Positions 11,020 to 24,399 of a DNA stretch of 64,000 nucleotides are shown here, piece by piece. The DNA comes from Panthera uncia. Its lineage: Eukaryota; Chordata; Mammalia; Carnivora; Felidae. Each line of letters opens with the position of its first letter. The first letter of the stretch is position 1. The translations under genes were made by a program, and so were the position numbers. The stretch spans positions 47,981,667 through 48,045,666 of the forward strand of contig NC_064810.1 of assembly GCF_023721935.1 (NCBI RefSeq), written 5' to 3'. The notes under the pieces are model-generated. The model was not told the origin of the DNA. It searched no databases and saw nothing but the letters and a program-made list of their open reading frames with translations.

Positions 11020-12505
11020 ATTTCCCTTTCCCACTGTGTATCTGTATTATGCCAGATTTTCTTTATTTGTCGCAATTTTTTAAAATCACAACAAATGAAA
11101 TACAGAATAAGATTTTAAAATCCAATTGCCATGTATTAAGCCAGGCATTAAACGTATACCAAAAATAAAAAAGAAAGCTACTCTTCTCACTGACATTTGT
11201 TTGGGAAGATATAGTTATTTTTCATTAAAAATAATTGATTATTGATGTGAAATTGGTTTATAAATGTTATTTTTAATGAATTAATAAATAAATACTTTTC
11301 AGTTTCTCAGTTTTAATTTCTAATATGTAACTATTGACAGCTATAATTTGCATAAATAAAAGACATTCAGTCCTCAATAATTTTAAGAATAAACTGGTCC
11401 TGACACCAAGAACTTCTCATCTACTTTATGCCTATCAGAACAGGAAACAGAAAAGAAAAGATGATAGAGCAACAGTGAACCCTAATAATTATTCAACTAA
11501 CACTGAGAAATGAAGTTTGAACCATCTTCGCAGTGGTCTGTCCCCAGTGAGAGGGGATCCAAGTACAAAGCCAACTGAAGGGGATTGAAGAGGAATATAC
11601 AGGACACTGTGCAATAGGTATCTCCCTACCAATCCCTGGGAGAACTTAATCATGGTCCCCACAAGAGCACCAGCACTTGTGACACCTGCCACATAGAAAG
11701 CATCAGGATTTATTCAGGGTTAGCTAGAAAAGTAAGGTCAATCAACAAAATGTGACATTTGTCCCTTTCCTTCTCTTTAAAAAGAAAAAAGGGTAGGAGA
11801 AATAAGGATTACAGTATCACGAGGCATGGAAGTCTTCTCATCCAAGCAGATGAGTCTTTAAAGCCACTTCTGTTGTTAATTTTTCTTATTAGTAGTGTCC
11901 ACAGCTCCTGGAATTTCTCAAGTGTTATACAGAAAGAGAGTTCTCAAGTGATAATCATTTCATAGTGTCTACCATTAGCATCATATTGTAAAGGACGCTG
12001 AAATCACACCTGGGCTCTGTTTGAAAAAGTATGGTTATTCATTAGCAAGGTCTGTCATGGTCATAGGAGAGAAAAGTAGCAGGATTCATGCCTCATATTT
12101 CTCATCCAGATCTAATCGTTTGACCTTAGCCCCAGATGCTTCTCTTGAGTTAAACCACCTGTAGATCCTCAAACTGTAAACATTGACTCTTCATTTTTGC
12201 CCCACTTACTGACCAGTCCAGACTCCGGTCCAAATTTCTCCCTTGGTGATAATGTTTAACTTCTAGTGACCTAGAGATTGTGTACCATCCAACAAGCACT
12301 ACTGGTTCCAAATTCAAGTGCAACAATTGAGTCTTCACAGTTGTGCATTAGGCTAATTCCTCAATATGTTCTGAATGCCCAGACACAAAAAGGAGATGGC
12401 AGAGGTAGACTTAATTTCCAGTACAGCAGTGTTGTACAAACATTTCCACCCCTAGTGACCAAGGAGCATTAATTCCTTACCTCCAAGGCTCTGACCATAT
12501 CACCA
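11020..12505. other. Gene-free stretch
   Basis: AT-rich intergenic sequence. Short open frames at 11489-11692, 12150-12338 and 12278-12472 have no recognisable domain. No repeat is clear enough to name. Confidence 0.55.
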
Positions 12506-12509
12506 CCAG

Positions 12510-12735
12510 TGGCATCATAGTTAACATTTGTGTATTTACTATGTGCCAGACATTAAGCTAGACACCTTTAATGTTCACACTAACTCTATAAGTCACATTA
12601 GCCACGTTTTATAGAAGAGGAAACTGAAGGGTAAGGAGGGTAAGTAACTTGCTTAGGTTTAACAAGGTTTTAAGTGGCTCACCTGAGTCCAGAGATTCCA
12701 CTCTAAATATTACACTTTACTGCTCACATCTTGAA
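12510..12735 (-). repeat. MIR SINE fragment
   Basis: Strong resemblance to reverse-complement MIR: 'tactatgtgccagacattaa', 'gaagaggaaactgaagggta' and 'aagtaacttgcttagg' occur in the expected order. Confidence 0.75.
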
Positions 12736-12851
12736 AATAACAACCAGGTGCAATACTGTTCTATGTTTTGAAGTCATACAGGTAACATTATCTACTCTAC
12801 AATAAATCTGAGTGTTTATATAAGATATAAAATATAAAATATATAAATATA

Positions 12852-13067
12852 GGGGCACCTGGGTGGCTCAGTCGGTTAAGCGTCCAACTTCAGCTCAGGT
12901 CACGATCTCACGGTCCGTGAGTTCGAGCCCCGCGTCGGGCTCTGTGCTGACAGCTCAGAGCCTGGAGCCTGCTTCCGATTCTATGTCTCCCTCTCTCTCT
13001 GCCCCTCCCCTGTTCATGCTCTGTCTCTCTCTGTCTCAAAAATAAATAAAAAACTTTAAAAAAAATT
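12852..13067 (+). mobile_element. Carnivore tRNA-SINE
   Basis: Complete SINE close to the family pattern (head 'ggggcacctgggtggctcag', 'gttcgagccccgcgtcgggc', CT-rich region, AAATAAATAAA tail). It lies inside an AT-rich tract, and the flanks 'tataaatat' and 'atataaatat' are likely the target duplication. Confidence 0.95.
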
Positions 13068-13399
13068 TTTTTAATATATAAATATATAAAATATAAAACA
13101 TATTATTTCCCAAGCATCTTAATGAAGTTGATACTCCACCAGGAAATCCCATATTTATCCTAAGGCTCAATATTCCTCCTGGGGGGTCAGGACCCTGTGA
13201 GAGAAACAGTGCCAGTGCATTTGATTTTGGTGTACCTACACCTGCTGATAAAGTCTGTGAACTCAGAAAGCTGATGTTATTCTCCATAACATTCAACCAT
13301 AGGCATCCTCCATAGGCATCCAACCTATGTTTGAGACTACGAACAATGGGGTGGAGGGTTCAAAAAAGAAAAAAAGGGATAGGATACTCTAGGCAAAAA

Positions 13400-13468
13400 T
13401 AAGTAAATAAGTAAATAAATAAATAAATAAATAGAAATAAAGAAAGAAAGAAAGAAAGAAAGAAAGAA
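13400..13468 (+). repeat. (AAAT)n / (AAAG)n microsatellite
   Basis: Compound tetranucleotide repeat: AAAT units pass into AAAG units, with minor interruptions. Confidence 0.9.
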
Positions 13469-13469
13469 G

Positions 13470-16195
13470 GAAAGGATTTCTCATTTGAATCATAGATACT
13501 CAGATTGACAGCATTTGAAAATTACTTCTTACTCTTATAGAGAAAACAGAAGTCATCATCACATTAATTGTAAAAAGCCCATTAAGTCAGTTTTATGTAA
13601 ATGGTCATAAAAGTAAATAAGTTTTTTTTTTTTAAGTTCTAGGCTCCACTTCTTATTCCTTAGTCCCAGACCCAGAGCCTTTGCCCTATCATCTATACTA
13701 ATATCAGTGACACATGTTTCACATCTAAGTACTTAGAGGAGAAAGTCCTACCTCATCTCAATCCCCATAGGCCAAAACTTGTAAGGTTGACAGCCACAAA
13801 GCATTGTGTAGTGAGACACATATAATTACACCATGAAATAGCACACAGCTTATGTCAGCAATATATCCTATACTGAGGCCAAATTTCCTAAATTTCGATT
13901 CTCTGGGGATAGAGTTGTACCGTATCTACCACAAAATACAACATTGCATACTTACAGTTATGTGTCATCCCCTGAAGTGTGTGACATTAATCTTGAGTAT
14001 TTGATGAGTAACCTCCTGAAATGTACATAATTAATCCTCAACATATTATGTGTTAGAAACCTGGCCAATATAAACCTAAAATCTTGACTCAGCTTTAGTC
14101 AGTGACAACCTACAGACAAAAATAATCAAAGAAACTAACAAACCAGAATGGCAATTGTTCTTCTTTTTCTGTATTCAAGAATATAGGAATGTTGTCCCAT
14201 GAACAGAGGTTGTATTTTGAGTGTCATATTAGCAGCATATTGTTTTTCATATTCTTCTCTATCCAAGTGGTGAGCCGATGTCACACTTAAGTAAACCTGA
14301 GGCCTGAGCAGGAGGCCAAGCTTTCTTAAGTAGGAGGAAAGAAAAATACCATGTATAATCCCTGCTCCCAGCCCTTGACCAGCTACGGAGTCAGACTTTA
14401 ACACCATCACAAGGAGGGCTGGCTATCAGCTCTACCAAGTCACTGGTGCCATTGTCAATGATGGCCAAAGACAGGCCTACCACCGGGGAAGGCAGAAGAG
14501 GAACAGGGAACAACAAAGTCAATGCTGACCATGTTGTTCCCAGGCAGAAGCATGAAGAAGAAAATTAGGTCTTCAGGCCACACCTCCTCTCCTCCCAGCC
14601 CCTTCATTACCCCACTCTCCACTGTTGGAGACAAAGAACTTATCATTTTATCAATAGATGCTTGAGTATCTGTATTAGGATACAAGGATATATGTATCTT
14701 TGTACCAGTCCTGGGCCTTTTGCTCTCGGTTCCATTCATAACCCTTCCTTTCCTCTGGATTCTACCTCAGGCTTTGTTTCCCAGGATCCTGTGGAGTTGG
14801 ATTCTGGCCATGTCAGGCCAATGGGAGGTATTGAGAGTAGACTGGAGCGCAAGAAGAGGAAGAAGCCTCCCCTCCTCACATGACTTATAGCAGCTGCATC
14901 TCCTCCATGGCACAAGTTTACTCTGGACAGGTCCAATGTTTCTCAAGCTTATTCCAGATGACTTGGCCTCCTGAGAACACTACATCCCTCTTTTGTTCCT
15001 CCAGTCTTAGGGTGTTAATGGTTACTCTGGGTTGCCTCACAGACCCCTATTGGGTTCCGGTCTCCCTATCACTAGTTTAACTGATTACCTAGATTAAATC
15101 CCCTCTGTTAGGGTCTGAAAGCAATGACACCTCAATAGCAATGAGCAGTCAGAGCCAGATCTTGGTCTCTATATGTCATTCTCCACTAAAAAAGTCAGAG
15201 ATCCTTAGAGATATGGCTGATTTCAGGGGCATGGCTAGGAAAGAGTAAGATGAGCCTGGAATATCTTTTGGGGACAGAATGTAAGAAAGTACTCAAAGGA
15301 TGGTGGGACATGCCAAAAGGACACTGAAGCCAGCTTGAAGGGGCTGCCAATGGCCAAAATAGGGGCAGTTTGAACATCAAAATAATGACAGTAATATTAT
15401 AATTCTTTGAACAGATTACAGAACCAAGAATTTATACTGATACTGATTAATTAAAGTTTGATGATGAATAGGATATTTACATAGTCCCAAAGTAAACCCT
15501 CTCCTCAAATTCTTAGTAGCTACAAAGGGAAAAATATTAGTTTTGTGGTAAAGAAATCTGACAGACTCTACGAAAACAATCAAAATGAACATGATCAAAA
15601 ACAGAAAAAATAAAACTGTGTGCCACCTGATAGGATGCATGGAGAACATGGCATCACTTCTGTGCATTTTCCCCAAACACATGTAACCTGAATCTAATCA
15701 TGAAGCAACATCAGACAAAGCCAAACTAAAGGAGAGTTTACAAAACAAATGGCCTGTAACCTTAAAAAGTGACAAGATCCTGAGAGTCTGTTGTCCTTTC
15801 AAAGAATGAATGAATGAGTGAATGAATCCCTCTGTTGAAAACTTAAAGTGGTTTGTTTTCTTGTCACACTTGATTGATACCCTTATCTTCTAAATAGTAA
15901 GCTCTTATTGGCAGAGAGCTTCTTTATATTTTCTACAACACAAGCCCGGTGGCATGCATATAGTTAATACCAAACAAATATTTGTTGGTTTGATAAATGT
16001 AAGAATTCAATAGTCCATGTTAGTGAATTAGTAAACTCCCATAGGCAAAGCCCGTTAGCCCAACTGACTAAATTGGTCCCAAGGTCAATCGTCCATCTTA
16101 TGGCCATCTTATGCTGAATACTGGGCTTCATTTTAACTCCAGCTTGAGCTGGCATTTGCGCTGGGTATTAGGGTTTGGCACCATGCTTTTACTTA
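13470..16195. other. Gene-free stretch
   Basis: No gene or nameable repeat. Open frames of 60-95 codons (for example 14135-14410, 14455-14739 and 15416-15682 on minus) lack conserved motifs and splice context, and I regard them as chance. Confidence 0.5.
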
Positions 16196-16200
16196 AACCT

Positions 16201-16370
16201 GACATCATCTTGATGCCTTCACAGCAACCTGTGAGATAGGCACAGTGGGTATTTTACCTCTATCATATAGATGAGGACACAGGCACTCAGACTGCTAAGT
16301 GATTCAGTCAAAACTACCCAGTTAGGAAGAAGCAGAGTAGAGATTTGAACTCAGTTCTTCTGATTCCAAA
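16201..16370 (-). repeat. MIR SINE fragment
   Basis: Reverse MIR pattern with 'atagatgaggacacaggcac', 'aactacccagttaggaag' and 'gagatttgaactcag'. Confidence 0.6.
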
Positions 16371-16554
16371 TCTTTTATACACATCTTTGAGCCTGGAAAG
16401 AACTAGGAAAGCAGTGTGCCTGTAAGGTGACCCATCCAGCCAGTTGTTCCAAAAAGGATTTAAATGGCTAAGAGTGTCAACAGTTTCATCTCCACATGTG
16501 AAGGGCCGAGTGGTTAGATAATAATGTCTATGTCTTAAAATGAGTTCCCTCCTT

Positions 16555-16749
16555 GGGGTGCCTGGGTGGCTCAGCCGGTTAAGTGTCTGACTCTTGATTT
16601 CAGCCCAGTTCATGATCTCAGGGTTAGGGCCCCACGTGGGGCTCTGTGTTGACAATACTGAGGCTACTGAGGATTCTCTCTCTCCCTCTTTCTCTGCCCC
16701 TCCCCTGCTCTGTCTCTCTCTCTCAAAATAAATAAATAAACTTTTAAAA
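16555..16749 (+). mobile_element. Carnivore tRNA-SINE
   Basis: Head 'ggggtgcctgggtggctcag' to tail 'aaataaataaac'. It is flanked by a near-perfect duplication, aaaatgagttccctcct on the left and aaaatgagttccttcct on the right. The middle is slightly shortened compared with other copies here. Confidence 0.95.
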
Positions 16750-17243
16750 AAATGAGTTCCTTCCTGTTTTGAAGCAGAATTTAACAGCATCTTAACAGAG
16801 ACTTAAAGGCCCTTAGGATGATGTAGCAATAACACCTTTATATACAATTGTACTATAAAAGCTTCTGGACATCAGAAATGTGGGTTATGAAAACCTGATC
16901 AGTTATTTTCAGAAGGCTTAAAAGCCATCTTGCTAATAAATATTCTATAAATTACAAGTAAATAAAACAAGGAACACAAACATTAGACTTGATTATAAAG
17001 GGTGTTAGTTACATAAATATTTACATTTTGAAAAAAACACACACAGGTACAAATACTTAAAATTAGGTTGTGTTTCACATTTTGCTTTATTTTCCAAAAT
17101 CTTAACTGTGAGCATCTTCTACTTAATCATCTGCTTTTTCATTGCTATATTTTCAACACTAATTAGATTACTAAGTGAAAATTTGTTAAATTTATGAACC
17201 GATAAATCAATCAAAATGAGAATAAACCAAAATATGGAATCAA

Positions 17244-17469
17244 GGGGCGCCTGGGTGGCGCAGTCGGTTAAGCGTCCGACTTCAGCCAGGTCACAATCTC
17301 GCGGTCCATGAGTTCGAGCCCCGCGTCGGGCTCTGGGCTGATGGCTCGGAGCCTGGAGCCTGTTTCCGATTCTGTGTCTCCCTCTCTCTCTGCCCCTCCC
17401 CCGTTCATGCTCTGTCTCTCTCTGTCCCAAAAATAAATAAAAAAACATTGAAAAAAAAATTTTTTTTTA
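17244..17469 (+). mobile_element. Young felid tRNA-SINE
   Basis: Complete copy with CpGs still present in the head and body ('ggcgcagtcggttaagcgtc', 'cccgcgtcgggctctgggct') and a perfect 15-bp target duplication (aaaatatggaatcaa) at 17229-17243 and 17470-17484. Kept CpGs and an intact duplication indicate recent insertion. It belongs to the same subfamily as the copy at 57717-57960. Confidence 0.97.
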
Positions 17470-18004
17470 AAAATATGGAATCAAACTATTGTATTAATAT
17501 TTTACTTCACATACTTCTTTCCATGTTTACATTTTTTAAATCAGTATTAATTCAGATTACTAGACATTCCAACAAGATATTAAAAAGCAAAGTTGTAGAA
17601 GTTGTCGAGTTGGTATTTAGTACAACATTTAATAGTTTTACTTACTAAACAAGGTTTTCAAAAAAGACAGATTAGGGAATGTAGGCTAGGAATATAGCCA
17701 AAATGTAGACTTCAGAAAAAGAAAAATATAGTCCTGCTTAGCTAAAGTAAGGAATCTAAACACTGACCTCACCCTTTCCCCTGTTCTATTAAGTGAAATT
17801 AAGTCAATTTCCAAGGATGTGTGGGTCTGACATCAGACTTCCCTGATGTATAGTGCAAGCTAGCCCAGGCATGTGGCAAATCCTATGGGATTAAAAATGG
17901 AGCCTTCAAGACACAGACCAAGAAAAAGGATACCTCCATAAAATAACTTGTTCTCTGTATACCATATATATGTCAAAAACAAAGGCAACAAAAAAGTCAT
18001 AGAA

Positions 18005-18165
18005 CTTTTGGAAAGGATCTTAGATGCTACCAAATTTAACCTCCTCCTAAACCCTAGCCCCCATTTACAGATAAGGACAACTAGGGCTAGAAATGGTGAG
18101 GTCTTTGCCCAGGTAGCAGAACTAGGAATAGAACAATATTGTTGAAATTCCAACCCAGGATTCCT
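18005..18165 (-). repeat. MIR-like fragment, weak
   Basis: Segments such as 'cccatttacagataaggaca' and 'gcccaggtagcagaactagg' fit a reverse MIR-family core. The match is loose. Confidence 0.4.
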
Positions 18166-18220
18166 TCTCCTTCCCCATAGTTTCCATAACTTAAATTTAA
18201 AACACAAATGAGGTACAAAA

Positions 18221-18448
18221 CAAGGGTTAGCAAAATTTTTTCTGTAAAATGCAAGATAGTAAATAATTTAGGCCTTACAGGTCATTTGGTTTCATATGGT
18301 CACAGCAACTCAACTCTGCCATTGTAGCATGAAAAGCAGCCATAAACAAAACACAAACAAATGAGTGTGCCTGTGTTCCAATAAACCTTTATTTTACAAA
18401 AACAGGCAGCGGGCTGGATTTGGCCTGTTGGCAGTAGTTTAATGACCA
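18221..18448 (+). mobile_element. MER20-like hAT element
   Basis: Starts 'caagggttagcaaaatttt', contains 'tgcaagatagtaaataattt', 'aactcaactctgccattgta' and 'tgttccaataaaccttta', and ends near 'ggcctgttggcagtagttt'. This is the length and order of a MER20-type non-autonomous hAT-Charlie element, named from memory. Confidence 0.7.
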
Positions 18449-18449
18449 C

Positions 18450-20105
18450 CTGGCCTATAGGACAAAGTAGTGGACATCCTCAAACTTCTGATTCACTGCC
18501 TTCAGGTTCATTGTTCAGTCTATGGTAAGAATGAGCGTGGAATAAGAGTTGTTTTGACAACCAATGTCATAAATTACTAAAATCACATACTAACACATAC
18601 ACCTCAGAAAGAGAGGTGCAAAGGTGGAGAGACATTATTAAAATAAATGGGACCTGGTTCTTTTTCCTTTCTGATGTTCAGAAAGTGAACATGTTGGTCC
18701 ACCCAGCACATGTGACCATTGAGCATTTGAAATTAGAGTTCTAGTTATGAATCAACTACCTCTTTTTTCCTCATAGTCACTTAATTAAGATTTGAGATCA
18801 AGTCAACCGGCCAAATTTCTTTGTTTTTTTTTTTTTTATTCTGGGTGGGGTTTTTTTTGGTATTTAGGGTACTCATTAACTACCTACAAATCTCTGCTGC
18901 TCTCTGGTGGTAATATGAAGGCATTAGAAGACATTCCAGAAAAGTTGAGTACAGTGGAATTTAGAAATTGAATTCACAAAATACTTTGGGACATTTTAAG
19001 AACTAAATAAGAGTGAGATGGAATATTTTCAAATTTTCTAGGCAGAATTATAATCAAATCACTAAAATACTTCTATAAATGGTTTTCCTTTGTCCTAAAT
19101 CCCCATGTTTTTTCTATTAGGACAAGCACCAGTTTTTCTGACACTTGAAGGTTCTGTACTTTTTCTCTCTCCAAAGTAGAAGCATCATAATTGATGAACC
19201 ATAGCTCAGAAGATGCTTTAATTCTTTCAGAATTTTTGGATTGGACACAAAAAAGTCCAGCAGAGAGTCAAAGGAGATTAAGTGTCTACCTGGCAGTTGG
19301 CTGACAGCAAAGGAATTTTTAATGCAAATTACAATTCCAGGTGGCACATGTATCTGAATGTCAGCAGATTTCACTTTGCCTTAACGCTGAAAAGATGATT
19401 CTCTATTTCTAATTTCTTAATTACACTAGCAAAATGAAAAAAACCCAACTCCAGTTTTCTCATTGCCAAAAAATGCCCTTTATGGATGGATTGACATTTT
19501 GTAGTAGGAAACAAAGTCAGACCACTGTTTTCATATCAGTAGGTTTGTGGCTCCTAGCGAATCATGCCAGACAAGGAGGAGAGGGATTCTAGAAACCAGG
19601 GATAAAGAAGAATAGAAACAATGAGATAGCTTGAATATGCTATGAACACAGGGGTCAAGCTTCTCCCACCCACTACTGTTAATGCATTCCAGCTACTGGC
19701 ACAGCAGCTGATAAATTGCAGGGACTCAATACATCTCTACTGAATGAGCAAGTAAATTACATTAGAAGTAGAGAAGAGGTAATTACAAATCAGGAGGTAA
19801 TGGCAGAAAGTGGCACAGCTACTAAAGAAGGACGTTTTTTCCTAAATCATACTTCCATATCTCATTTCTCAGTATTATAGCATCATAAAATTCTGGGGTT
19901 ACAAGAGATTTTGAAGCTTTTCTTGCCTAAACATCTATTTGATGGTTTTTATTCACAATATTCCTACCAAGCAGTGATTACCCAGCCTCTTCTTGAATAC
20001 TCCCAGAGACAGGTAACTTGACATCTGCAAAGACATTTTGTGTTTTTGTACAGAAAGGGACTTCAAGTGGTTGATAAGAGTAGAAAAAGGAGATTCTAGA
20101 GCTGT
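18450..20105. other. Gene-free stretch
   Basis: No gene. A permuted piece of the repeat seen at 20108-20430 lies at about 18640-18735. A T-rich tract lies near 18823-18860. Confidence 0.5.
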
Positions 20106-20107
20106 GC

Positions 20108-20430
20108 TGATCAATATGGTAGCCACCTAGCACATCTGACCATTGAGCATTTGAAATGTGACAAGTTCAAATATTGAAGTGTGCTGTGATTTTGAAGACT
20201 TAGTACAAAAAAAAAAGGATGTAAAATATTTCATGCATTCTTCATTCTTCATCATTCATTCATTCTTCATCATTACATGCTGAAATCACAAAATCCTGCG
20301 TACGTTGTGTTAAATAAAAGATATGATAAAATTAATGGGACCTGGTTCTTTTTCCTTTTCAGTGTGATTGCTAGAACATTTAAAATTATATATATAGTTC
20401 ACATTATATTCTATGATCTAGAGAACATAC
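20108..20430 (+). repeat. hAT-type MITE-like repeat
   Basis: The text 'caatatggtagccacctagc', 'gaccattgagcatttgaaat', 'gaagacttagtac' and 'gttaaataaaagatat' follows a common mammalian non-autonomous hAT repeat whose exact name I do not recall. An internal CATTCTTCAT-rich stretch (20233-20275) looks locally expanded. Confidence 0.45.
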
Positions 20431-21297
20431 TTTGTTTTTCAATTTAGCAGAATTAAAGTCTCCTATGACCTTAGGAGACCCTGATTGGGAAACTCTGGTC
20501 TACAGCCATACCACCCTGAATGCACCTGATCTCATTTGGAAATCCTGGTCTACTTTCAGTAGGGAAATGAGTATCTTTACAATTTGAATTCCATTTACTC
20601 TTTTGTGGTGCTTTTGTCTGTGTCTGCTACCTATGAAATGGAAATAATATTTTCTTCTTCTCTCTACCTTTATAGACAGCCATAAGCTCATTATGAGCCT
20701 CTCATAATGACAGACTCCTACTGTCCTGGAGACAGTGTAGAAGAACTGCCTCAGCTCGGTAAATGAGGAATCTTCTAACATATGGAGAATGGTCAGCTTG
20801 ATTGGACACTACCCTGGACAATAGGCAAATCCTACATCTTATATTATCTGAAGTGTCATTGCTGCTAAAAATAGGACAGGGAAAAAATGTTCTCAGAAGA
20901 TCTTCCTGACAGCAAAAACAACAAATCTTGACCAGTTATTATAAAATGTACTGTTGCTTGACCATATGACTATAGCTTATATGCATGCCAATCACAAATA
21001 TTAATTTTTCAGTTGAAAATGCCTACGGTATGTAGGATAAACAAAATCCTTAAGTAATGTGATAATTCCATTCTTAAAAATCCATTTGGTATCATTTGAC
21101 ATTGCACCTATACTTTATATTTTAAGCTTTTACAATAGTTTGTGGAACAGTCTTGAGACAATGGATAAAATATGAAATAATTTCACTGTACTCATTTTAC
21201 TTCCTCATTTGCTCATTTTACTCTGTTGTAATGTGTACAAGCTTTATGCATGACTCCACTAACTTTAGAGAGGAAGCACAGCCTCCTTCCTCACATG

Positions 21298-21298
<1 letters not shown>

Positions 21299-21341
<43 letters not shown>
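21299..21341 (+). repeat. (CA)n microsatellite
   Basis: About 20 CA units, uninterrupted from the first 'acacac'. Confidence 0.95.
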
Positions 21342-21342
<1 letters not shown>

Positions 21343-22151
21343 TAATGACCTGACTTCAAGGATTTACTCTTATGCAATATTCAGATTAAAGAGATTTGGG
21401 TTGGGATGAGAGGAGTCTGTATTGATTTGGGCAGAATCATTTTTTTCTCCTTTTTCATTAGCCCTGGAGGGTTATCCTCTCCCAAGCTATTGCTCAGCTA
21501 TGAGCATTTGGAACAACAGAATTTGGCAACTGATGCGTCATAACTGTCAACTATAAAAAATGGTTTTAGGCAATATTTGAATTGTCATGTGATCCTAACA
21601 TAGCAAAGAGCATAGGAAATGTAAAAATGCATTTTCTGGCATTTATGGCTATTAAACTTTGAGTCTAATAACAAAATGAGTACAATCGATTGTGATTGTC
21701 TTTGGAGGATTTTAAGATCAGAGAAAAATCTTACTCTATTTGAGCAGAACATTCCTTTCAAAAGCAGTGAAATAAGTTCTCCAAGCTCCTTCCAGCTACA
21801 CAGATTTAGGTCCCTATTTCATGCAGCCCTTCAAGGAGTAAGAATTTTCACATCTTCAGGTATCTTTCCTCAGAGGTGTTTTTCTCTATTTTAGGGTGGA
21901 GAGTTCAGTTGAGCAACTGAGTTAAGCATTGTGCTATCATATAAATTCTAGGCATTCCAGGAAATCTAGCTCAACTTCCCAAAGAAAAGAAAAATTCGTT
22001 CTTTTATATGAGTGGGGGAAAAACAGTAATGAGATTTCTCCTAACCACTTGTAATAATCACAGTGGAAATAGAGGCTTCTCCTCATTCCATTCCATCAGA
22101 ACTTGGCCACATACTATTGAACAAATATATAAAGCTTGAAACAATCTAGCT

Positions 22152-22341
22152 CAGTGGTTCTCAAATTCAGAGACATGAGAAATACCCAGAGGTGTTGTGA
22201 GAACACATAGTGCTTGATCCCATTCTCCTAGTTTCCAATCCAGCAAGTCTGGGGTGGGATCTGACAGCCTGCATTTCTGACATGTTCCTGTGCAATCCTA
22301 ATGCTGCTAGTCTGGAGACTGCCACACTTTGAGAATCGCTG
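22152..22341 (+). mobile_element. MER5A hAT element
   Basis: Terminal sequence 'cagtggttctcaaattcaga' at the left and its complementary end 'cacactttgagaatcgctg' at the right form the hAT inverted termini. An 8-bp duplication (atctagct / atctagat, one mismatch) flanks the element, as expected for hAT insertion. The length of 190 bp fits MER5A. Confidence 0.85.
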
Positions 22342-24009
22342 ATCTAGATACAGATTATTCCAACAAAGGAGCACAGAGATAAACATGAGCAAGAGCTGTT
22401 CTTTCACAATTCGGACTGAGTTCTACTCTTCAATTAATCTTTTCAAAAAACGTATTGAAGTCATTTTTCAAATTATTACACCTAACCATCAAAATATGGT
22501 TCAGAAATATGGTTTCTCTATGCTTGATTAAATAAATAACTTGCAAATGTGGAGCATAACATTTGATTTGAAATGTGGCCATTTTCCATGGTGATTGTTT
22601 CTACCAGGGAAAGCCCTGGAAAAATTAACTATATTCCTCAAATTTTAATCAGCATGAAAAAAATTCCATGTAATCATTCCACAGCTTTATATTTGTTCTC
22701 ATAATATATACTTTTATTCTTAAATCTACCCAGTTTCAAGTAACTATAAAAATTTTTTTGAAACAATATCAAATGCACCTAGGATTTATACTTAAAATCT
22801 GGTCAAAAAACTAAAATAAAATAAAATCTGGTTCACCTTGAAAATCTCTTCATTTCATAAATTGTCTAAATCTTGCAGTAGCACTTCAGGATTACCAGAG
22901 GCCTTGAAACTTTTATACAACCAGATATTCAAGCTTTCAAATCTTAATTAACACTAAAACATTTATACAAGCTACTACTGAATATTAAGATGACTGATGT
23001 CACCAAATGAGGCTCTAAATAATGTTTAAGTAATGTTTCAAAATGTTATTTGGAACAAGTCTTTCAAAACACTTGGCCAAGTTCTTCCTGCCAGAAGAAC
23101 ACAATCCCTCATCCTCAGGCTACTCCAATGTCACAGGGCTCCAAGAAGATGAGATCAAACGGAATAGAGCGAAGAGCCTGAGCCATATGCCTGCGGAGAA
23201 CATACCTTGTCCTCTCTGAAGAGTCAGATGACCTAACCTCTCATCAGGAGTTGACTACATGCCCTCATGTGCATGAAAAAAAAACAAAACAAACAAACAA
23301 AAAAACAAAAAAACAAAAAACAAAACAAAAACCTTTCAGGGGCAGAGGAATGAAAACATGCCCTAAGAAACTCTGCTTAGCCACCTGTTTCTTTAAAATG
23401 TACCTACCCAGCTTCTAGCTACAGGAAGATGAAATGTTCCTGACTGTACCTCTTTAAGTTATGACTCAGTCATCATGTGAGCTGAACACATTCAAAACAA
23501 TAAGCAGCAAATAAGGCATGGTCATAAGTAAATTTAATTAAGGCAAAAAAAAAAAAGTGAGGAGAAAAGTAGATCTATGAACTTTTTTGACAACAAACTA
23601 AGCCTGAGCCAAAATAGTGATGCAGCTGCCACTAAAAATGAACATTTTCCAGGTGAAGAGAAGCCATTCCCATTTTACTCAAAGCAGACTACTTCTGGAA
23701 TGCTGTGGTAATTCTGCAGACTCCATCTGAGAAGCGTCATCAACACATAGGAGAGCCCTCAGAAGTGACCAGGACGGTAAAGGGTCTAAAGAGTATGTGT
23801 TTGGGGGAACATTTGAAAGAACTTTAAGGGAATGACAGGAGAAGAGGTGGGCATGGGGGAGGGGCACATGGACACATGAATGTTCTTGTGAAATATTTGA
23901 ACAGCTGTCACAAGGGAGAGAAATTAAACTTGTTCTTTTTCTCTGAAGATGGAAAAATAGGAACCTATGAAAGTATCAGAAAGATCGAGAACACAGCTGT
24001 CAAGTCAGG

Positions 24010-24200
24010 AAATGAACTTAAACCTTGGTTCCAGCAACTGTTACATGTATAAACTTGGGTAAAATGTTTCAACCTCCACGAGCCTCAGTTGTTCATGTGG
24101 AAAGAGGGGTATTAGAAGTAACTACTGCTCCATAAGGATTAAATGAGATAACAGAGACAATGGACTCAGCACCACACACCCGACAAGGGTTCACGCAATG
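24010..24200 (+). repeat. MIR SINE fragment
   Basis: Forward MIR pattern: 'aaacttgggtaaaatgtttc', 'gagcctcagttgttcatgtg' and 'aaggattaaatgagataac' in order. Confidence 0.6.
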
Positions 24201-24399
24201 TTAATTTGAACCAATGAATTAAATAGAGATGCCTGAAAATGTAATGAGTTGTCTCTAGAAGGGGGTTTCAGCACAGGCTAAATGACCATCTGACAGGGTG
24301 CTGTGCTACGTATCCTGCACTGAGTAGAACTAAGTAAACTGTAAGGACCATCCCAATGCAAAAATCCTTTACTATTATTAACTAGCACTTAACTTGCTG

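Noticed and set aside
12863..13045. Recurrent 60-codon frames starting MAQSVKRPTSAQV, also at 30877 and 33616
   Set aside because: They are frames through the SINE body and recur in every similar copy; not a gene family.
17244..17316. tRNA gene, from box-A/B-like sequence
   Set aside because: The tRNA-like head belongs to the SINE and is followed by SINE body and A-tail.
23277..23331. CRISPR-like direct repeats
   Set aside because: Simple AAAC-rich low-complexity sequence without spacers, in a mammalian genome.
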